From: Halomonas faecis
Lineage (GTDB): Bacteria > Pseudomonadota > Gammaproteobacteria > Pseudomonadales > Halomonadaceae
Length of the DNA stretch: 64,000 nt
Direction: 5' to 3'
Assembly (NCBI RefSeq): GCF_010993975.1
Contig: NZ_JAACZO010000002.1
Location: 62,001-126,000 of the forward strand
Each line of letters starts with the position of its first letter. Within the stretch, counting starts at the first letter, position 1. The position numbers and the translations under genes are program-made. The notes under the pieces are model-generated. The model was not told the DNA's origin and ran no database searches. It worked only from the letters and a program-made list of their open reading frames with translations. Below, piece by piece: positions 38,434-47,589 of this stretch.

Positions 38434-39522
38434 ATGTCACTCACTCTGGAAGACATCGACCTCAGCGTCGGAGGCGAGCCCTATATCTCGGGCGTCAGCC
38501 TGGAACTGCAGCCCGGTTCTTTCAACGTTCTGCTCGGGCGCACCCTGGCCGGCAAGACCACACTGATGCGGCTGATGGCGGGCCTAGACAGCCCGAGCGG
38601 CGGGCGGGTGCTAATGAACGGCCAAGACGTCACCGGCGTATCGGTGCGCCACCGCAACGTTTCCATGGTCTACCAGCAGTTCATCAACTACCCCTCCTTG
38701 AGCGTCTACGACAACATCGCTTCGCCGCTGAAGCTGGCCGGCGTCGCACGGCGCGAGATCGACCGTCGCGTTCGTGAAACCGCCGAAATGTTGCATATCG
38801 AACATTTGCTGGAGCGTCTGCCTCTGGAGCTCTCCGGTGGACAGCAGCAGCGCACCGCCATGGGCCGGGCGCTGGTCAAGGACGCCGACATCGTGCTCTT
38901 CGACGAGCCGCTGGTGAACCTCGACTACAAGCTGCGCGAGGAGTTTCGCGAGGAACTGCGGGCGCTGTTCAACGAGCGCCACTGCATCGCCGTCTACGCC
39001 ACCACCGAGCCATCCGAGGCACTGGCCCTCGGCGGTCATACGGCGGTGCTCCACGAAGGCCGGTTACTGCAGTATGGCCGCAGCGAGGACGTTTACCATC
39101 GGCCGCTCACGCTGCAGACCGCAGAGCTGTTTTCCGAGCCGCCGATCAACGTGCTGCACGGCATCGTGTCCGGCAACGAGGTGACTTTCGACCGTCAGGT
39201 GCACTTCCCCTTGAGCGACGAGCTGAGCCGGCTGATGCCGGGAGAGTACCGTTTCGGCGTGCGTCCGGCCCATGTTTCGCTGACGCGCCGTGCCGACGAC
39301 GACATCGAGGTGACCATGGCGGTCGACATGGCTGAGATCAGCGGCTCGGAAACCTTTCTTCACGTGGCTGACGAGCGCTTCCATCTCACCGTGCATCTCG
39401 AGGGGGTGCACGAGTTCGAGCCTGGCCAGACGGTGACGCTCTACATCCCCGCTCACAAGGTCTATGCCTTCGATCGGCAGGGTGCCGTGGTGCATATCCC
39501 GGTTCATGCGGGGAGGGCTTGA
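38434..39522 (+). CDS. glpS: Glycerol-type ABC importer, ATPase 1
   Basis: A 362-residue CUT1-like ATPase with C-terminal regulatory OB domain. The Walker A LLGRTLAGKTTL has threonine-leucine in place of the usual Ser-Gly, as in GlpS of the rhizobial glycerol importer. Signature LSGGQQQRTAMGRAL and Walker B IVLFDEPLVNLD are intact. The switch region reads YATTEPSEALAL, with threonine where a histidine (H-loop) is usual. It should pair with the next ATPase. Confidence 0.82.
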   Translation: MSLTLEDIDLSVGGEPYISGVSLELQPGSFNVLLGRTLAGKTTLMRLMAGLDSPSGGRVLMNGQDVTGVSVRHRNVSMVYQQFINYPSLSVYDNIASPLKLAGVARREIDRRVRETAEMLHIEHLLERLPLELSGGQQQRTAMGRALVKDADIVLFDEPLVNLDYKLREEFREELRALFNERHCIAVYATTEPSEALALGGHTAVLHEGRLLQYGRSEDVYHRPLTLQTAELFSEPPINVLHGIVSGNEVTFDRQVHFPLSDELSRLMPGEYRFGVRPAHVSLTRRADDDIEVTMAVDMAEISGSETFLHVADERFHLTVHLEGVHEFEPGQTVTLYIPAHKVYAFDRQGAVVHIPVHAGRA

Positions 39523-39523
39523 C

Positions 39524-40624
39524 ATGGCGGAGATCACCTTGAAGGGGCTGGCTCATTCCTACCTGCCCGACCCCCAAAGCCCGGAAGACTACGCGATTCG
39601 CGAGATGGATCACGTCTGGCACCAGGGTGGCGCCTTCGCACTTCTGGGTCCCTCGGGGTGCGGCAAGTCGACCCTGCTCAACATCATTTCCGGCCTGCTC
39701 GAGCCCTCCGGTGGTGAGGTTCTGTTCGATGGCGAGAAGGTGAACTCGCTGTCGCCCGAGGCCCGCAACATCGCGCAGGTGTTCCAGTTCCCGGTGGTGT
39801 ACGACACCATGACGGTCTACGACAATCTGGCCTTTCCGCTGCGCAACGTCGGTACCGCGGCCGGCAGGGTCCATGAGCGGGTGATGGAGGTGGCCGAAGT
39901 GCTGGAGCTGACTCCCCAGCTCAAGCGCAAGGCCAAGAACCTCACCGCCGATGAGAAGCAGAAAGTCTCCATGGGTCGCGGTCTGGTGCGTGAAGATGTC
40001 TCGGCGATTCTTTTCGATGAGCCGCTCACCGTCATCGACCCTCAACTGAAATGGAAGCTGCGCCGCAAGCTCAAGGAGATCCATCGGCGCTTCAACATCA
40101 CCATGGTCTACGTGACCCATGATCAGCTCGAGGCATCCACCTTCGCTGACAAGATTGCGGTGATGTATGAGGGGCAGGTGGTCCAGTTCGGTACCCCACG
40201 CGAGCTCTTCGAGGCTCCCAACCATACTTTCGTCGGCTATTTCATCGGCAGTCCCGGCATGAACTTCCTGCCGGTGGCCATGGAAGGCGGCCGAGTGATG
40301 TGCGGCGAGGCTCCGCTGGTGGTCGGTGAAGCGTTCGAGAAAGCGCTGCAAGCGACGAGCTCTGAAAACGTCAAGCTGGGGATTCGCCCCGAGTTCGTCG
40401 AGGCCCATGCCACCGAGGTGAAAGGAGCCACGGAGGCCGAGGTGGTCGATATCCAGGATCTTGGCACCTACGCCATCCTCTCTCTGCGCCTGGGCGGGAT
40501 CCTCCTCAAGGCACGCCTCGACGAGGACGAGCCGAGGCCCCGAGTTCGGGCCTGGCTGCGTTTCCCGGTCGGGCGGCTGGGGCTCTATGTCGACGAATTC
40601 CGTGTAGAGGTGCCTCATGAATAA
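39524..40624 (+). CDS. glpT: Glycerol-type ABC importer, ATPase 2 (degenerate signature)
   Basis: 366 residues. Walker A GPSGCGKSTLLN, Walker B ILFDEPLTVIDP and the H-loop VTHDQLEA are intact, but the signature is LTADEKQKVSMG in place of LSGGQ. Combined with the altered H-loop of the first ATPase, this predicts a heterodimer with one working site. The arrangement agrees with GlpS/GlpT of the rhizobial glycerol importer (this glpT is unrelated to the MFS GlpT of E. coli). ATG at 39524 is 2 bases after glpS. Confidence 0.82.
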   Translation: MAEITLKGLAHSYLPDPQSPEDYAIREMDHVWHQGGAFALLGPSGCGKSTLLNIISGLLEPSGGEVLFDGEKVNSLSPEARNIAQVFQFPVVYDTMTVYDNLAFPLRNVGTAAGRVHERVMEVAEVLELTPQLKRKAKNLTADEKQKVSMGRGLVREDVSAILFDEPLTVIDPQLKWKLRRKLKEIHRRFNITMVYVTHDQLEASTFADKIAVMYEGQVVQFGTPRELFEAPNHTFVGYFIGSPGMNFLPVAMEGGRVMCGEAPLVVGEAFEKALQATSSENVKLGIRPEFVEAHATEVKGATEAEVVDIQDLGTYAILSLRLGGILLKARLDEDEPRPRVRAWLRFPVGRLGLYVDEFRVEVPHE

Positions 40625-41501
40625 CAAGGTTTACAACAATCGGGCATGGTGGCTGATTCTGCCCATGCTGCTGCTGGTGGCATTCTCCGCCATCATCCCC
40701 CTGATGACGGTGGTCAACTACTCCGTCCAGGATGTCTTCGATGCGCATACGCGTTTCTTCACCGGCACCGAGTGGTTCCGCGAGACTCTCAACGACCCGA
40801 CCTTGCAGATGGCGTTGCTGCGTCAGTTCGCTTTCTCCTTCACGGTGTTGGCCATCGAGGTACCGCTCGGCATTGGCATCGCCCTGTTGATGCCCAAACG
40901 CGGTTGGCAGGCCTCGGCGGTGCTGATACTGGTGACCATGCCGCTGCTGATTCCCTGGAACGTGGTCGGTAGCATCTGGCAGATCTTCACCCGAGGCGAT
41001 ATCGGCTTGATGGGCTGGAGCCTGCGGGAGCTGGGCTATGGTTACAACATCACCCGCAGCGCCACCGACGCTTGGGGCACCATCGTTCTGATGGATGTCT
41101 GGCACTGGACGCCTCTGATCGCACTGCTCAGCTACAGCGGGCTGCGCTCGATACCTGACGCGTATTACCAGGCAGCGCGCATCGATCGTGCCTCGCAGTG
41201 GGCGGTGTTTCGCTACATCCAGTTGCCGAAGCTCACCAACGTGCTGGTCATCGGCGTGCTGCTGCGGTTCATGCACTCCTTCATGATCTATGCCGAGCCC
41301 TTCGTGCTTACCGGTGGCGGGCCGGGCAGTTCCACCACCTTCCTAAGCCAGTCTCTCACCACCATGGCCATCGGCCAGCAGGATCTGGGCCCCTCGGCGG
41401 CGTTCTCGATCATCTACTTCCTGATCATCCTGCTGGTCTGCTGGGTGTTCTACACCGCGATCATGAATCTTCAGAAAGACAAGCAGGAAAGGGGGGTGTG
41501 A
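40617..41501 (+). CDS. glpP: Glycerol-type ABC importer, permease 1
   Basis: A 294-residue inner-membrane permease of the MalF type with six spans. The EAA loop reads YYQAARIDRASQWAVFRYIQLP. Its start overlaps glpT by 8 bases. It pairs with the next permease. Members of this operon in rhizobia import glycerol; related sugars or polyols remain possible. Confidence 0.85.
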   Translation: MNNKVYNNRAWWLILPMLLLVAFSAIIPLMTVVNYSVQDVFDAHTRFFTGTEWFRETLNDPTLQMALLRQFAFSFTVLAIEVPLGIGIALLMPKRGWQASAVLILVTMPLLIPWNVVGSIWQIFTRGDIGLMGWSLRELGYGYNITRSATDAWGTIVLMDVWHWTPLIALLSYSGLRSIPDAYYQAARIDRASQWAVFRYIQLPKLTNVLVIGVLLRFMHSFMIYAEPFVLTGGGPGSSTTFLSQSLTTMAIGQQDLGPSAAFSIIYFLIILLVCWVFYTAIMNLQKDKQERGV

Positions 41502-41502
41502 C

Positions 41503-42396
41503 ATGAACAGGGAACTGCCCACCACCCCGGAAGCCGTTCGCGAGCGTGCCGCCCGGGCCAACGATCGGCGCCGCCGTCGCGCACGGCCCGCCTCGCGTCA
41601 GTGGCGTCGGCGCGGTCTGATGACCGCCTATCTCGTCTTCGTGCTTCTGCCGATCTATTGGCTGCTCAACATGTCGTTCCAGGCCAACAGCGAGATCCTC
41701 GGGGCCCTGACGCTATGGCCCCAGGATTTCACCCTGGAGCACTATGCCAGGATCCTCACCCAGTCGAGCTGGTACATGGGCTACGTCAACTCCATTGCCT
41801 ATGTGCTGATGAACATGCTGATCAGCATCAGTGTGGCATTGCCGGCAGCCTATGCGTTCAGCCGCTACCGGTTCATCGGCGACAAGCATCTGTTCTTCTG
41901 GCTGTTGACCAACCTGATGGCGCCGCCGGCAGTCTTCCTGCTGCCCTATTTCCAGCTCTACTACACCGTGGGCCTGTTCGATACTCATGTGGCCGTGGCG
42001 CTGGCCCACTGTCTGTTCAACATCCCCCTGGCCGTATGGATCCTCGAAGGCTTCATGAGCAGCGTGCCCAAGGAGATCGACGAGACCGCGTTCATCGACG
42101 GCTACGGCTTTCCGCGCTTCTTCGTCAGGATCTTCATTCCGATGATCAGCTCCGGCATCGGCGTGACCCTGTTCTTCCTGTTCATGTTCTCCTGGGTCGA
42201 GTTGCTGCTGGCCAGCACTCTGACCTCGACCGGTGCCCAGCCCATCGGTTCGGTGATGACCCAGACCAAGGGTGCCTCGGGCATCGACTGGGGAGCGCTC
42301 TCGGCAGCGGGAGTGCTGACCATCCTGCCCGGCATCCTGGTCGTCTACTTCGTGCGCAATCATATCGCCAAGGGCTTCGCCCTGGGCCGGACCTGA
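41503..42396 (+). CDS. glpQ: Glycerol-type ABC importer, permease 2
   Basis: A 297-residue MalG-type permease with six spans after a strongly basic N-terminus (ERAARANDRRRRRARPASRQ). The EAA loop is EIDETAFIDGYGFPRFFVRIFIP. It starts 1 base after the previous gene ends and ends with the usual KGFALGRT. Confidence 0.85.
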   Translation: MNRELPTTPEAVRERAARANDRRRRRARPASRQWRRRGLMTAYLVFVLLPIYWLLNMSFQANSEILGALTLWPQDFTLEHYARILTQSSWYMGYVNSIAYVLMNMLISISVALPAAYAFSRYRFIGDKHLFFWLLTNLMAPPAVFLLPYFQLYYTVGLFDTHVAVALAHCLFNIPLAVWILEGFMSSVPKEIDETAFIDGYGFPRFFVRIFIPMISSGIGVTLFFLFMFSWVELLLASTLTSTGAQPIGSVMTQTKGASGIDWGALSAAGVLTILPGILVVYFVRNHIAKGFALGRT

Positions 42397-42408
42397 GGAG
42401 GACGCGGC

Positions 42409-42681
42409 ATGGAATGGATGGTCTGGACGACTCCTACGGCGATCTTCTTCGCGGCCATCGCCGCCATCCTGCTGGGGATGACTGCCTGGGAGATCGCCTC
42501 GCCCACGGTGGAGCGCAAGGGGTTCCTGCCGATCGCCACCACTCGCGGCGATCGGCTCTTCATCGGCCTGCTCAGCGCGGCCTACATTCACCTGGCGGTG
42601 GTGGGCTTCACCCCGCTCAGCCTCTGGCTGGCCCTGGGCATCTCGATCCTGTGGCTCATGATCCTGATGCGCTGGGGCTGA
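42409..42681 (+). CDS. Small membrane protein of the importer operon (DUF2160 type)
   Basis: 90 residues with two or three hydrophobic spans (IFFAAIAAILLGMTAWEI, AYIHLAVVGF and LALGISILWLMILMRWG) and a polar loop SPTVERKGFLPIATTRGDRL. Such proteins (DUF2160) recur inside glycerol ABC operons between permeases and binding protein. A part in the complex, or in regulation, is inferred from position alone. The ATG at 42409 follows GAGGAGGACG. Confidence 0.8.
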   Translation: MEWMVWTTPTAIFFAAIAAILLGMTAWEIASPTVERKGFLPIATTRGDRLFIGLLSAAYIHLAVVGFTPLSLWLALGISILWLMILMRWG

Positions 42682-42736
42682 CAGACCCTCTGGACCGACC
42701 GTCCAGGGAACAACCACAACAACTCGAGAGGTCAAC

Positions 42737-44476
42737 ATGAAACCGATCACCACGCGTCTCTCACTGATCGCCGCCGGCGTGCTGCTGGCCAGCGGCCCGC
42801 TGCACGCCGACGACCACGATGCCCGGGCCATTGCCGAGCGGCTGGTGGACGAACACTTCCAGGATTCCACGCTCTCGCGAGAGGAGCAGATCGAGGAACT
42901 ACTGTGGTTCGCCAAGGCCGCCGAGCCGTTCCGGGACATGGAGATCAACACCGTCGCCGAAGGCCTGACCACGCACATCTACGAGCGTGACGTCCTGGCG
43001 GAGGCCTTCACCGAGCTCACCGGCATCGAGGTGACGCACAACATCATCGGCGAGGGCGACGTCGTCAACAACATGCAGACCCAGATGCAGTCGGGGCGCA
43101 ACATCTATGACGGCTACGTCAACGATTCCGATGCCATCGGCACCCATATCCGCTATGGCACCACCATCAACCTCAGCGAGGCAATGGACAACGAGTGGGC
43201 CGACTATACGCTGCCGACCCTGGACCTCGACGACTTCATCGGTCTGCAGTACGGCACCGGGCCGGATGGCAGCCTCTACCAGTTGCCCGACCAGCAGTTC
43301 GCCAACCTCTACTGGTTCCGCTACGACTGGTTCCAGCGTGAAGATTTCCAGGAGCAGTTCCGCGAGACCTACGGCTACGATCTCGGAGTGCCGACCAACT
43401 GGACCGCCTACGAGGACATCGCCGAGTTCTTCACCGAACACGTTGGCGAGATCGATGGCGAGACGGTCTACGGACACATGGACTATGGCCGTCGCGATCC
43501 GTCGCTGGGCTGGCGCTTTCACGACTCCTGGCTCTCCATGGCGGGCATGGGCAGCCCCGGGGTGCCCTTCGGCAATCCGGTGGACGACTGGGGCATTCGC
43601 GTCAACGAGGAGAGCGAGCCGGTGGGCGCCAGCGTCAGCCGCGGCGGCGCTACCAACTCCCCGGCCTCGGTGTATGCCGTCACCAAGATGGTGGATTGGC
43701 TCGGCAAGTATGCGCCGCCCGAGGCCCAGGGCATGACCTTCGGCGAAGCCGGGCCGGTGCCGGCCCAGGGCAACATCGCTCAGCAGATATTCTGGTATAC
43801 CGCCTTCACCGCCGACATGACCGACCCGGACCTGCCGGTCACCGATGACGAGGGCAACCCCAAATGGCGCATGGCGCCGTCGCCCACCGGTCCCTACTGG
43901 GAGGAAGGCATGAAGGTGGGATACCAGGACGTGGGCTCCTGGACCTTCTTCGACTCCACCCCGGAGGATCGTCGCACCGCGGCTTGGTTGTTCGCCCAGT
44001 TCACCGTGTCCAAGACGGTGTCCCTGGAGAAGCTGATGGCCGGTCTCACCCCGATCCGCGAATCGGACGTCTTCTCCGACCAGATGTCCGAGATGGCACC
44101 CAAGCTCGGCGGCCTGGTGGAGTTCTACCGCAGCCCCAATGAGTCCAACTGGACGCCGTCTTCCACCAACGTGCCGGACTATCCGCGCATGGCACCGCTG
44201 TGGTGGCAGAATCTGGCGCCGGCAGTGAGCGGAGAGATTTCGCCACAGGAGGCGCTCGACAACCTGGCTGGCGACCTCGACAGCGTCATGGCAAGGCTGT
44301 CCCGTGCCGGTGTGTTTACGGTCTATGCGCCCAACCTCAATGACGAGCGTGACCCTCAAGAGTGGCTCGACGAGCCGGGTGCGCCCAAGGCCAAACTCGA
44401 TGACGAGCGGCCCCAAGGCGAAACCGTGCCCTACGACGATATGATGGAGGCCTGGATGGCCGCCGGTACTCGCTGA
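42737..44476 (+). CDS. glpV: Glycerol-type ABC importer, substrate-binding protein
   Basis: 579 residues, long for a binding protein and typical for GlpV. The signal peptide ends LLASGPLHADDHD. The first ~60 mature residues form a helical extension (LSREEQIEELLWFAKAAEPF) before the type-I-sugar-like binding fold begins at EINTVAEGLTTHIYE. Aromatic-rich segments (WFRYDWFQRE, WRFHDSWLS) probably form the polyol site. It is followed by a terminator-like hairpin and a second GlpD. Confidence 0.86.
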   Translation: MKPITTRLSLIAAGVLLASGPLHADDHDARAIAERLVDEHFQDSTLSREEQIEELLWFAKAAEPFRDMEINTVAEGLTTHIYERDVLAEAFTELTGIEVTHNIIGEGDVVNNMQTQMQSGRNIYDGYVNDSDAIGTHIRYGTTINLSEAMDNEWADYTLPTLDLDDFIGLQYGTGPDGSLYQLPDQQFANLYWFRYDWFQREDFQEQFRETYGYDLGVPTNWTAYEDIAEFFTEHVGEIDGETVYGHMDYGRRDPSLGWRFHDSWLSMAGMGSPGVPFGNPVDDWGIRVNEESEPVGASVSRGGATNSPASVYAVTKMVDWLGKYAPPEAQGMTFGEAGPVPAQGNIAQQIFWYTAFTADMTDPDLPVTDDEGNPKWRMAPSPTGPYWEEGMKVGYQDVGSWTFFDSTPEDRRTAAWLFAQFTVSKTVSLEKLMAGLTPIRESDVFSDQMSEMAPKLGGLVEFYRSPNESNWTPSSTNVPDYPRMAPLWWQNLAPAVSGEISPQEALDNLAGDLDSVMARLSRAGVFTVYAPNLNDERDPQEWLDEPGAPKAKLDDERPQGETVPYDDMMEAWMAAGTR

Positions 44477-44560
44477 GTCGTCAGGGTGGACGGTGGGTCG
44501 TTCACCCGGGTCGACCTCGGTCTCAGGCATACCAAGCCGAGTCACTTTCCACTGACGGCC

Positions 44561-44595
44561 GGGCCCCGTACGGTTGGCGCCGTGCGGGGCCCTTT
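44561..44595 (+). terminator. Hairpin between glpV and the second glpD
   Basis: 13-base stem (44561-44573 with 44580-44592, one G-T pair) followed by TTTG, only 18 bases before the next start. It probably gives partial termination, lowering expression of the downstream dehydrogenase. Confidence 0.7.
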
Positions 44596-44613
44596 GCATT
44601 CCAGGGGCAAGAG

Positions 44614-46281
44614 ATGCAACTCAGAGAGATCCATCTACGCAAGCTGCCCGACGGCTGCCACGATGTACTGGTGGTCGGCGGTGGTATCAATGGTGCGTCG
44701 GCGGCCGCGGCCCTGAGTGGCAAGGGTGTCAAAGTGGCCCTCATCGACAAGGGCGACTTTGCCGGCAGCACCAGCATGCATTCGTCCAATCTGGTGTGGG
44801 GCGGCATCAAGTACATGGAGAGCGGCGAGTTCTCCCTGGTGCGCAAGCTTTGCCGAAGCCGCAATCACCTGATCAGGAGCTACCCCTCTTCGGTGCAGGA
44901 GATTCGTTTTCTCACCACCATACACCATGGGTTCCGCCATCATCCGTTGGTGCCCTGGGCCGGCACCTGGCTCTACTGGCTGATGGGCAATGCCTTCACG
45001 CGGCGTCCTCACTACATGCGGCCTTCCGCTCTCAAGGCGAGGGAGCCGATCATCGATACCTCGAACGCGATGGGCGGCTTCGAATACTCCGACGCTTACC
45101 TGCATGACAACGACGCCCGTTTCGTTTTCAACTTCGTCCGCCGAGCGCTGGACTTCGGTGCCTTGGCCGCCAACTACGTGGAGTATCTCTCTTCCCGCCG
45201 CGAGGAGGGCGTTTGGATCACCCAGGCCCGCGATGTGATGACTGGCGACACCTTCGAAATTCGCTCACGCGTGTTGATCAACGCCGCCGGCCCCTGGGTC
45301 GACGATCTCAACCGCCGTGCCGGACAGCGTACCGAGCACCATCATGTCTTCTCCAAGGGGATACATCTGATCGTGCCGCGGCTCACCGAAGCACGGCGGG
45401 TACTGGCATTCTTCGCCGACGACGGCCGCCTCTTCTTCGTCATTCCCATGGGGCCCCGCACCTGCATCGGCACCACCGACACCCGGGTCGAGAGTCCGGC
45501 GGTGACGGTCACATCGCAGGACGTAGCCTTCGTGCTCGACAACATCAACAAGCGCCTGACCCTGGAGCGCCCCCTCGTCGAGGCCGACATCATCGCCACT
45601 CGCTGCGGCGTGCGGCCGCTGGCGATCAAGCCCACCGGCGGAGGGGAGCGGGATTTCCTCAATCTGTCACGCAAGCACGCCATCGACCTCGACCGCGAGC
45701 GGGCGCACCTCAGCATCTTCGGTGGCAAGCTCACCGACTGCATCAACGTCGGTGAGGAGGTCGTCGAGACGGTGAAGGGGCTCGGCATTGCCGTCCCCGA
45801 CGAGGACTGCCGCTGGTATGGAGAGCCCGATGGCTCGGTGCGCGATGCCTTCCTGCAGGAGGCGCGACGGATGAAGCTCGATGACCTGACCGCGGCGCAC
45901 GCCTCGGAGCCGATCAGCCAACGCCTGTGGCGTCGTTACGCCGATAAAGCCTTCGGCATGTTGGAAGAACTGCGGCGGGACGAACGTCAGGCCGAGGTGT
46001 TGATCGAGGACACGGAGTACCTGCGGGTCGAGCTCGTGCAGGCGCGGGATCGCGAGATGGTCACGCGTCTCGAGGATTTGCTGCGGCGACGTTCGAAGAT
46101 CTCGCTGGTGGTTCCCGAAGCGTCGATTGGCCGATCCGCGGGGCTGAGGGAAGCGTGCGATGTGCTGTTCGGTGATGCGGCGGAGCGGCGTCTCGCCGAG
46201 TACCTGGAAGCGCTGTCGGTGGAGCAGCGTGAGCGAAGAGTGGAGGAGGGCGATGATGGCGGCGTCGTGCCGGGAGCGTGA
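44614..46281 (+). CDS. glpD: Second glycerol-3-phosphate dehydrogenase/FAD oxidoreductase
   Basis: 555 residues. VLVVGGGINGASAAAALSGKG is the FAD site (21-residue run, shown without its last residue in the motif VGGGINGAS), and STSMHSSNLVWGGIKYME, GTTDTRVES and FGGKLTDCINVGEEV match the GlpD/GlpA family. It differs clearly from the copy at 25501-27003 and is about 55 residues longer at the C-terminus. Position behind the glycerol importer supports glycerol-3-phosphate as substrate, though another polyol phosphate is possible. Confidence 0.85.
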   Translation: MQLREIHLRKLPDGCHDVLVVGGGINGASAAAALSGKGVKVALIDKGDFAGSTSMHSSNLVWGGIKYMESGEFSLVRKLCRSRNHLIRSYPSSVQEIRFLTTIHHGFRHHPLVPWAGTWLYWLMGNAFTRRPHYMRPSALKAREPIIDTSNAMGGFEYSDAYLHDNDARFVFNFVRRALDFGALAANYVEYLSSRREEGVWITQARDVMTGDTFEIRSRVLINAAGPWVDDLNRRAGQRTEHHHVFSKGIHLIVPRLTEARRVLAFFADDGRLFFVIPMGPRTCIGTTDTRVESPAVTVTSQDVAFVLDNINKRLTLERPLVEADIIATRCGVRPLAIKPTGGGERDFLNLSRKHAIDLDRERAHLSIFGGKLTDCINVGEEVVETVKGLGIAVPDEDCRWYGEPDGSVRDAFLQEARRMKLDDLTAAHASEPISQRLWRRYADKAFGMLEELRRDERQAEVLIEDTEYLRVELVQARDREMVTRLEDLLRRRSKISLVVPEASIGRSAGLREACDVLFGDAAERRLAEYLEALSVEQRERRVEEGDDGGVVPGA

Positions 46282-46332
46282 GGCTGCTAGAATGCCGCGC
46301 GATTCCCGCCCACTCAGCCCAGGAGCCCTGTC

Positions 46333-47589
46333 ATGACCGATACCGCGGCCGTTCAGCGACCCGCCGACTCCCTGCCACGCACTCTGCTCACCGGGGCCCA
46401 GATGCTGTTCGTGGCTTTCGGGGCGCTGGTGCTGGTGCCTCTGCTGACCGGCCTCGATCCCAGTGTCGCCTTGTTCACTGCCGGCATTGGCACCCTCATC
46501 TTTCACGGGGTGACTCGCGCCAGCGTACCGGTCTTTCTCGCCTCTTCCTTTGCGTTCATCGCCCCCATTCAGGGCTCGGTGGCGAACTTCGGCGTTTCCG
46601 CCACCCTAGGAGGTCTGCTGGCAGCGGGGCTCGTCTACGTGGTGATCGCTCAGTTCGTGCGCCTCAAGGGCACCACTTGGTTGCATCGGCTGCTGCCGCC
46701 GGTGGTGGTGGGGCCGGTGATCATGGTGATCGGCCTCGCCCTGGCGCCGGTGGCCGTGGAGATGGCCACCGGCGAGACCAGTGAACACATCGGTTACGGG
46801 CGGGCAATCGTGCTCTCCATGGCGAGCCTGCTGGTGACGCTGGTACTGGCGGTATTCGGGCGAGGCCTGCTGCGCCTGGTGCCCATCATGGGGGGCATCG
46901 TCACCGGCTATGCGCTGGCCCTGATCATGGGTGCGGTCGACTTTACGCCGGTTCGCGACTCGGCCTGGCTGTCGCTGCCGAGTTTTACGGCGCCAAGCTT
47001 TCATTGGGCGGCGATCCTGTTCATGATTCCAGTGGCCATCGCCCCGGCGGTGGAACACATCGGCGACATGATTGCCATCGGTTCCGTGACCCGCAAGAAC
47101 TACCTGGACAAGCCCGGTCTGCATCGCACACTACTCGGTGACGGTCTGGCCACTTCCGCAGCGGCACTGTTCGGTGGCCCACCCAACACCACCTATTCCG
47201 AAGTGACCGGTGCCGTGACCCTGACTCGCGCCTTCAATCCCAAGTTCATGATCGTGGCCGCCTGCCTGGCGGTGTTCCTGGCCTTCGTCGCCAAGCTCGG
47301 CGCCTTGCTGCAGACCATCCCCGGGCCGGTCATGGGCGGCATCATGACGTTGTTGTTCGGCTCCATCGCCGTGGTGGGCATGAATACCCTGGTACGTGCC
47401 GGCCACTCGCTCACCGCGCCGCGCAATCTGGTGGTGGTCTCGCTGATCCTGGTGTTCGGTATCGGCGGCATGCAGTTCGGTGGTGGTCAGTTCACCCTGC
47501 AGGGGGTGAGTCTCGCCGCCGTGGTTGGCATCGTGCTCAACTGGGTGCTGCCCGGAGCCGAAGAGGATGTCCCGCGCGCTCAGGCGTGA
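46333..47589 (+). CDS. uraA: Uracil permease, NCS2 family
   Basis: 418 residues with about 14 spans. LTGAQMLFVAFGALVLVPLLTG, IAPAVEHIGDM and GGPPNTTYSEVTGAVTLTRAFNP (in parts) fit UraA; the glutamates in AVEHIGD and the TTYSE region bind uracil. It imports uracil with protons. A TAGAAT element just upstream (46289-46294) may be its -10. It overlaps the end of the convergent regulator by 10 bases. Confidence 0.92.
   Translation: MTDTAAVQRPADSLPRTLLTGAQMLFVAFGALVLVPLLTGLDPSVALFTAGIGTLIFHGVTRASVPVFLASSFAFIAPIQGSVANFGVSATLGGLLAAGLVYVVIAQFVRLKGTTWLHRLLPPVVVGPVIMVIGLALAPVAVEMATGETSEHIGYGRAIVLSMASLLVTLVLAVFGRGLLRLVPIMGGIVTGYALALIMGAVDFTPVRDSAWLSLPSFTAPSFHWAAILFMIPVAIAPAVEHIGDMIAIGSVTRKNYLDKPGLHRTLLGDGLATSAAALFGGPPNTTYSEVTGAVTLTRAFNPKFMIVAACLAVFLAFVAKLGALLQTIPGPVMGGIMTLLFGSIAVVGMNTLVRAGHSLTAPRNLVVVSLILVFGIGGMQFGGGQFTLQGVSLAAVVGIVLNWVLPGAEEDVPRAQA

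Noticed and set aside
42899..44599. 566-codon open frame on the minus strand opposite glpV
   Set aside because: Low-complexity His/Gly/Val-rich product without family features, caused by GC-rich codon bias of the real gene.
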